Notes under the pieces: generated by a model
What the model saw: the letters and a program-made list of their open reading frames with translations, nothing else
Databases searched by the model: none
What the model was told of the DNA's origin: nothing
Made by a program: the position numbers and the translations under genes
Shown: positions 23,822 to 27,262 of the stretch, piece after piece
Numbering within the stretch: the stretch's first letter is position 1
Layout: each line of letters starts with the position of its first letter
Assembly (NCBI GenBank): GCA_964545075.1
Contig: CAZJFS010000044.1
Span: 1-27,262 of the forward strand
Length of the DNA: 27,262 bases
Origin: DAOPXV01 sp035352535
GTDB lineage: Bacteria; Muiribacteriota; UBA9980
Direction of reading: 5' to 3'

Positions 23822-25543
23822 TTACAGCGCCGGTTTCTTTTCGTAGCTTCTTGCTACCTTTACAAGCCAGAAACGGACGTTCTCGTTATCCTCGGTCTCC
23901 ATTACAGCCTGTACTTTAGCTTTTCCTACTTCACCCACGGCCATTATAGCTTTCGCGAAAGGCTCCCTCTTATCCACCGGGGCGGCGCGCAGAGCGGCCA
24001 CGAGCGAATCTATGGCGGCCTCGCCGCAATATCCGAGTGCTTTGGATACCTGAGCCTTCGTCTGATCGTTCGCGCGGGGCAATTGAGCTATAAGCGCTTC
24101 ATATTCGCCGAGTTTTCCGAGCGACATTATGGCGTATTCGCGCACCCAGTCATTGCCGTCGATCAAAGACGCCTTCAAAGGTTCGACGGCGGCCTTATCT
24201 TCCATAAAACCGAGGGCATAAGCCGAATTATAGCGCATCTCATTATTTCCCATGCGCAAATTTTCTAAAAGAACACTGAAAGCCACGCTCTTGATATTCT
24301 TTAATATGCGTATAAGCCCGTCCCGGACGTCTTCTTTTGGATCTCCGAGCGCCATTATTATTTCAGGCACGAAAGGCTTCCCATATTCTATTAGAAGCGT
24401 AAGGGCGTTTTCGCGCACGAAGTAGCTTTCGTCTCCAAGCATTTTTATCAGCCTTGAAACCATTACCGAATTCATGTAAGTCGTAACGGCGCAGGCGAGG
24501 GATATTTTAAGGTTTTGAGGGATCGGCTGCTGCCTGTTCTTCAATTCCTCGGGATTTTTCATATATATAAGGACATGTTCGCTGTTTTTTTCAAAATCTT
24601 TGCAGAGAGCTTTTATAAGCCAGTGCATCTGATTTTCGGCGATGACGTTCTCCGGTTTTTTCATTTCAACCGCCAGGGCGTTATCATCGAGCATTTTAAC
24701 GATAGTATAAGTCGCTTCTTCAAGGTTATGACACAAATATTTATAAGCGCTTTCACATACGTAATAGTCCGAATCGTTCAAAGCCGCGATTATTTTTTTA
24801 ATTGTTTCGACGTCGTTTGCGAACCTGAGAGCGTATGGAGCGTGGCGGCGAAGCGATAACGTCGGCGAATCAAGACATTCCATGAGAATCTTCATGGAAG
24901 GCTTCCCTATACGGTATAAAACTTCCATCAAAATGCCGGCGATTCTATCGTTACAGTTTTTAAAGACCTTCTGTATCATGGGCAGTACATTTTCACCGTT
25001 TTCAACGAGCGAATCTATTACGAGCAGATCGATGTCCGGCTCATCATTTGCCAGAGCCTTCACGAGAGAAATGATGACTTTATCGTCGTTTCTGATCTTT
25101 CCGAGCACGTAAGCCGCGATAATCTTCATCGGAGTAGTCCCGCTTTCAATCATTTTCAGCATCAAGGGAATATTGACGTCCTCCATATTGCGGATGACTC
25201 GGGATATCCTCATTAAAAGCGTTTTATCGTCTATGGCTGTAGCTTTTATAAGCGGTTCAATGGCAGGTTTTCCTATATTTATAAGAGCCAGCTCGGCCTG
25301 CCTTTGAAGGGAGTAATTTTTATTTTGAAGATAGAGTATCAGCTTATCAATAACGTCCTTATTGCCGTTCCTGCCAAGAATGACCGAATAAATGAGACCG
25401 AGCTCGGATTTAGGGTTCTGATCAAAAAGGTTGGCCAGCTTTGAAGAATCTTCAGGCGATATATTGTTTGAAAAAAAATCTATCGCGTTTTTCTGGACGA
25501 TTTTATTTTTATTGTTAAGATCGCCTAAATTAAATTCTGACAA
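23822..25543 (-). CDS. HEAT-repeat protein of unknown role
   Basis: The 573-residue product is built almost wholly of short paired helices of the HEAT / PBS-lyase-like type, for example LINIGKPAIEPLIKA, PYALRFANDVETIKKIIAAL and YALGFMEDKAAVEPLKASL followed by VREYAIMSLGKLGE. Such solenoids are protein-binding scaffolds, and no catalytic motif, signal peptide or membrane helix is seen. I do not recognise an orthologue and assign no function. I chose the TTG at 25543, because AAAGGTGG lies six bases before it; the first in-frame TTG at 25549 touches that site directly. The gene has its own predicted promoter and is followed after 57 bases by dprA, so it probably shares a transcript with dprA, smg, topA and trmFO. 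Confidence 0.85.
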   Translation of the reverse strand: MSEFNLGDLNNKNKIVQKNAIDFFSNNISPEDSSKLANLFDQNPKSELGLIYSVILGRNGNKDVIDKLILYLQNKNYSLQRQAELALINIGKPAIEPLIKATAIDDKTLLMRISRVIRNMEDVNIPLMLKMIESGTTPMKIIAAYVLGKIRNDDKVIISLVKALANDEPDIDLLVIDSLVENGENVLPMIQKVFKNCNDRIAGILMEVLYRIGKPSMKILMECLDSPTLSLRRHAPYALRFANDVETIKKIIAALNDSDYYVCESAYKYLCHNLEEATYTIVKMLDDNALAVEMKKPENVIAENQMHWLIKALCKDFEKNSEHVLIYMKNPEELKNRQQPIPQNLKISLACAVTTYMNSVMVSRLIKMLGDESYFVRENALTLLIEYGKPFVPEIIMALGDPKEDVRDGLIRILKNIKSVAFSVLLENLRMGNNEMRYNSAYALGFMEDKAAVEPLKASLIDGNDWVREYAIMSLGKLGEYEALIAQLPRANDQTKAQVSKALGYCGEAAIDSLVAALRAAPVDKREPFAKAIMAVGEVGKAKVQAVMETEDNENVRFWLVKVARSYEKKPAL

Positions 25544-25549
25544 TTTCAA

Positions 25550-25557
25550 CCACCTTT
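25550..25557 (-). promoter_or_regulatory. Ribosome site deciding the HEAT-protein start
   Basis: AAAGGTGG lies six bases before the TTG at 25543 and directly touches the TTG at 25549, so the downstream TTG is the more likely start. Confidence 0.55.
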
Positions 25558-25633
25558 ACCTTATTTATTGAAATATAGCCTTGCAAGATTCATTTTCACT
25601 TTCACGAGCTTTTCCCAATGACGATTCTTTTTT

Positions 25634-25662
25634 AAAATAACATAAAAGCTATCGCGTGTCAA
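25634..25662 (-). promoter_or_regulatory. Sigma70-type promoter for HEAT protein-dprA-smg-topA-trmFO
   Basis: On the minus strand a perfect TTGACA (25657-25662) is followed after 17 bases by TATTTT (25634-25639), with an extended -10 (TGT directly before TATTTT). The expected start is near 25627, about 80 bases before the coding start. It lies in a 146-base gap after cdaR. Confidence 0.55.
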
Positions 25663-25676
25663 GTAACCCTGATTTA

Positions 25677-25689
25677 TTGAGTTACTCAA
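25677..25689. repeat. Palindrome between cdaR and the HEAT-protein promoter
   Basis: TTGAGTTACTCAA is a 6+1+6 inverted repeat directly after the cdaR stop. One half (GTTACT) also pairs with AGTAAC at 25662-25667, touching the -35 box. It may be a small operator or a weak terminator stem; no T-run follows. Confidence 0.35.
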
Positions 25690-26916
25690 CTAGCGGGGCG
25701 GTTCGACATCCGGTTTAAGCTTTATGTTGGCCCGAATTTGCGCCGGCTTTATGTCGACGTTTATCGTTGAATCATGAATATTGAGATCGAGCATGACCGG
25801 CCCTGTTTCCAAAGGCGCGGCCGGAAGCTCCACGTCAAGTGAAAACTTGGCCGCTCCCAGCTCCACGAGCTTGAGAACCGGAGCGTTCACTTCTACATCA
25901 AGCGCGTTTTTTTCGAGAGAAATTTCATAATTTGCGGGCATTTTCGGAACGTTAACCGCGACATCACGAAATCTTTGAGTTTTATAGGTCTGTTTCAAAG
26001 TTATGGTCACGGTAACCTGCTTGTTGTCAATGGTAAAATCTGCGGCTTCAGCGATATCAAGTTTCGCCGTCTGGGTCAACCCCTGTCTTGCGCCGGTGAT
26101 ATCTATCATTTCCGTCTTTATCTCATTTATCTTTTCTATCTTTTCGGCGGCGCCTTTCACCATAATCGTCTTAGGCTCACATTCAACCGTATCTACGGAA
26201 AAACCTGCGGCAACTTTTCCGCTGACGACCGGAACGACTTTAGCCGACCTGGAAGGCAGCGGCGCTATGCTCACGGCGATATCGATTTCCTTCGGATTTA
26301 TTGAAATGTCGTTATTTTCATTCGCGGTGATCTCGATAAGCCCCAATGTCTGCTTGGCTGAAAATCCGGCATCCAGGCCGTCCACTTTGATTTGAGCCAC
26401 AAGATTTTTAATGCCGCTTATAATTTTTTTGGGGCCGCGCAGCCTTACCTTTTTATGGCTGAGTTCATAACTTTTGACGTAATATCCCGGCTTGGGTTCG
26501 CCTATCGGCTTAACCAGCACATCAACTGTATTTTCTTCAATAAGGATCGGAGTAATATCGAGCTCGCGCGGCTCCACGCTGACAAGCTCTATCCCACGGG
26601 GCATTACAACATTCACGGGTATTTTATTCGGCATGTCGGAAACCGCTTTCGAAACGTTCGCCGTAGCGACAAGTTTTGATTTAACGGGATAATAGTTTTC
26701 GATGATATCGCGCCGGCCGCCTCTTATGAATACGTTGACTTTTTTCGGGATATTTTTATAAGAGCAGTCGCTGCGGCGATCGGTAAGCAGAAGGTCGGTT
26801 TCAAAAGGCCTTTCCGTCTGTGGATTGACGATTATGTTAACGTAGAACCAACCTATCACGGCGACAAGCACCGAGAGTATGCGCAGGGAAAAATTTTCGA
26901 AAACAAAATATTTCAT
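25690..26916 (-). CDS. cdaR: YbbR-domain protein, CdaA partner (CdaR)
   Basis: CdaR is an extracytoplasmic regulator of the membrane diadenylate cyclase CdaA. The 408-residue product has one N-terminal membrane helix (about 9-30, ILSVLVAVIGWFYVNIIV), then a tail outside the cytoplasm made of successive YbbR beta-domains. About four are seen, marked by repeated patterns such as KVNVFIRGGRRDII, KKVRLRGPKKIISGI and PKTIMVKGAAEKIEKI. The ATG at 26916 has a GGTGA site upstream. It follows cdaA after 124 bases, the order found in Firmicutes, where glmM comes next; glmM is not the next gene here. Confidence 0.9.
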   Translation of the reverse strand: MKYFVFENFSLRILSVLVAVIGWFYVNIIVNPQTERPFETDLLLTDRRSDCSYKNIPKKVNVFIRGGRRDIIENYYPVKSKLVATANVSKAVSDMPNKIPVNVVMPRGIELVSVEPRELDITPILIEENTVDVLVKPIGEPKPGYYVKSYELSHKKVRLRGPKKIISGIKNLVAQIKVDGLDAGFSAKQTLGLIEITANENNDISINPKEIDIAVSIAPLPSRSAKVVPVVSGKVAAGFSVDTVECEPKTIMVKGAAEKIEKINEIKTEMIDITGARQGLTQTAKLDIAEAADFTIDNKQVTVTITLKQTYKTQRFRDVAVNVPKMPANYEISLEKNALDVEVNAPVLKLVELGAAKFSLDVELPAAPLETGPVMLDLNIHDSTINVDIKPAQIRANIKLKPDVEPPR

Positions 26917-27040
26917 ATCAGCTCACCATAATTAGTCGATAGTCATTAGTCGTCGGCCGGTATCGGACCGATATCTATTCACGATTATTTATCAGGCCAT
27001 TTGCCGTTAGCCTCCGGCTGATGACCGCTTGTTTTTTTCA
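26917..27040. other. cdaA-cdaR gap with short repeats
   Basis: This 124-base gap has no gene. It holds a 6+1+6 palindrome TATCGGACCGATA (26961-26973), two copies of ATTAGTCG close together (about 26932-26954), and a small GCC/GGC hairpin AGCCTCCGGCT (about 27009-27019). I see no convincing promoter or T-tailed terminator. Confidence 0.4.
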
Positions 27041-27262
27041 TTATTTAGGCTTGAACATATTTTTATTTTGAAGCGGGCTGAGCATCCTTCTTAAATTTCT
27101 GCTGAGTTCCTCGCCGTCGAGTTTTCTATTGATTATTCCGTTAGCGGCGATCGATATTATGCCCGTCTCTTCGGAAACGATCACGGAAACCGCGTCCGAT
27201 ATTTCAGTTATGCCGATAGCCGCGCGATGCCTGGTCCCAAGTTCCTGCTGAAGTTTCGGATT
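27041..27262 (-). CDS. cdaA: Diadenylate cyclase CdaA, C-terminal part (cut by window edge)
   Basis: The last 74 codons of a DisA_N (DAC) domain protein are present. The diagnostic stretch is LGTRHRAAIGITEISDAVSV, whose RHR motif binds the ATP phosphates in c-di-AMP synthesis, followed by IVSEETGIISIAANG. A short tail ends ...NMFKPK. CdaA-type enzymes have three N-terminal membrane helices; these would lie beyond the window. The membrane-bound CdaA rather than DisA is inferred from the adjacent cdaR and from the stop soon after the DAC domain. Confidence 0.93.
   Translation of the reverse strand, partial: NPKLQQELGTRHRAAIGITEISDAVSVIVSEETGIISIAANGIINRKLDGEELSRNLRRMLSPLQNKNMFKPK

Overview
The window is a densely packed bacterial chromosome segment in which every gene I can support lies on the minus strand, so transcription runs from high to low coordinates. 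It holds 25 protein genes, two of them cut by the window edges. No RNA gene, insertion sequence, phage gene or CRISPR array is visible. The longest gap between genes is 224 bases. By eye the base composition is in the middle forties percent GC, with AT-rich gaps. I cannot name the organism. The order dprA-topA-trmFO-xerC-hslV-hslU-flgB...fliM is that of Bacillus-type Firmicutes, and a related order occurs in spirochaetes. However, codY is missing between hslU and flgB, an smg gene sits between dprA and topA, and motAB is missing between flbD and fliL. A motile lineage outside the well-studied groups (possibly a candidate phylum) fits, but this is inference.

Layout in the direction of transcription. 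(1) 27262-25690: the 3' end of a diadenylate cyclase gene (cdaA), then its YbbR-domain partner (cdaR). (2) 25543-18283: a HEAT-repeat protein, dprA, smg, topA and trmFO, behind a sigma70-type promoter. (3) 18159-7756: xerC, hslV, hslU, then flgB, flgC, fliE, fliF, fliG, fliH, fliI, fliJ and a ylxF/motE-like gene. This run starts at a second sigma70-type promoter and ends at a 21-bp perfect hairpin. (4) 7531-1732: fliK, flgD, a small flagellar-operon protein and a very large flgE. It starts at a sequence close to the flagellar sigma28 (FliA/SigD) consensus and ends at a 12-bp hairpin. (5) 1580-1: flbD, fliL and the 5' part of fliM, behind a third sigma70-type promoter, with a weaker sigma28-like site before fliL.

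The flagellar genes cover the rod (FlgB, FlgC, FliE), the MS-ring (FliF), the switch (FliG, FliM), the export ATPase complex (FliH, FliI, FliJ), hook assembly and its length control (FlgD, FlgE, FliK) and stator-linked proteins (FliL, YlxF/MotE). The upstream genes serve DNA uptake or recombination (DprA), topology (TopA), chromosome dimer resolution (XerC/D type), tRNA methylation (TrmFO), ATP-dependent proteolysis (HslUV) and c-di-AMP signalling (CdaA/CdaR).

The most notable points are the segmentation of the flagellar cluster by paired hairpins and promoters, the 1076-residue hook protein with repeated insert modules, the xerC leader with a palindrome on its -10 box and a terminator-like hairpin, and the HEAT-repeat protein beside dprA. 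I see no clearly new multi-gene system; most of the window is a recognisable housekeeping and flagellar cluster with unusual details.
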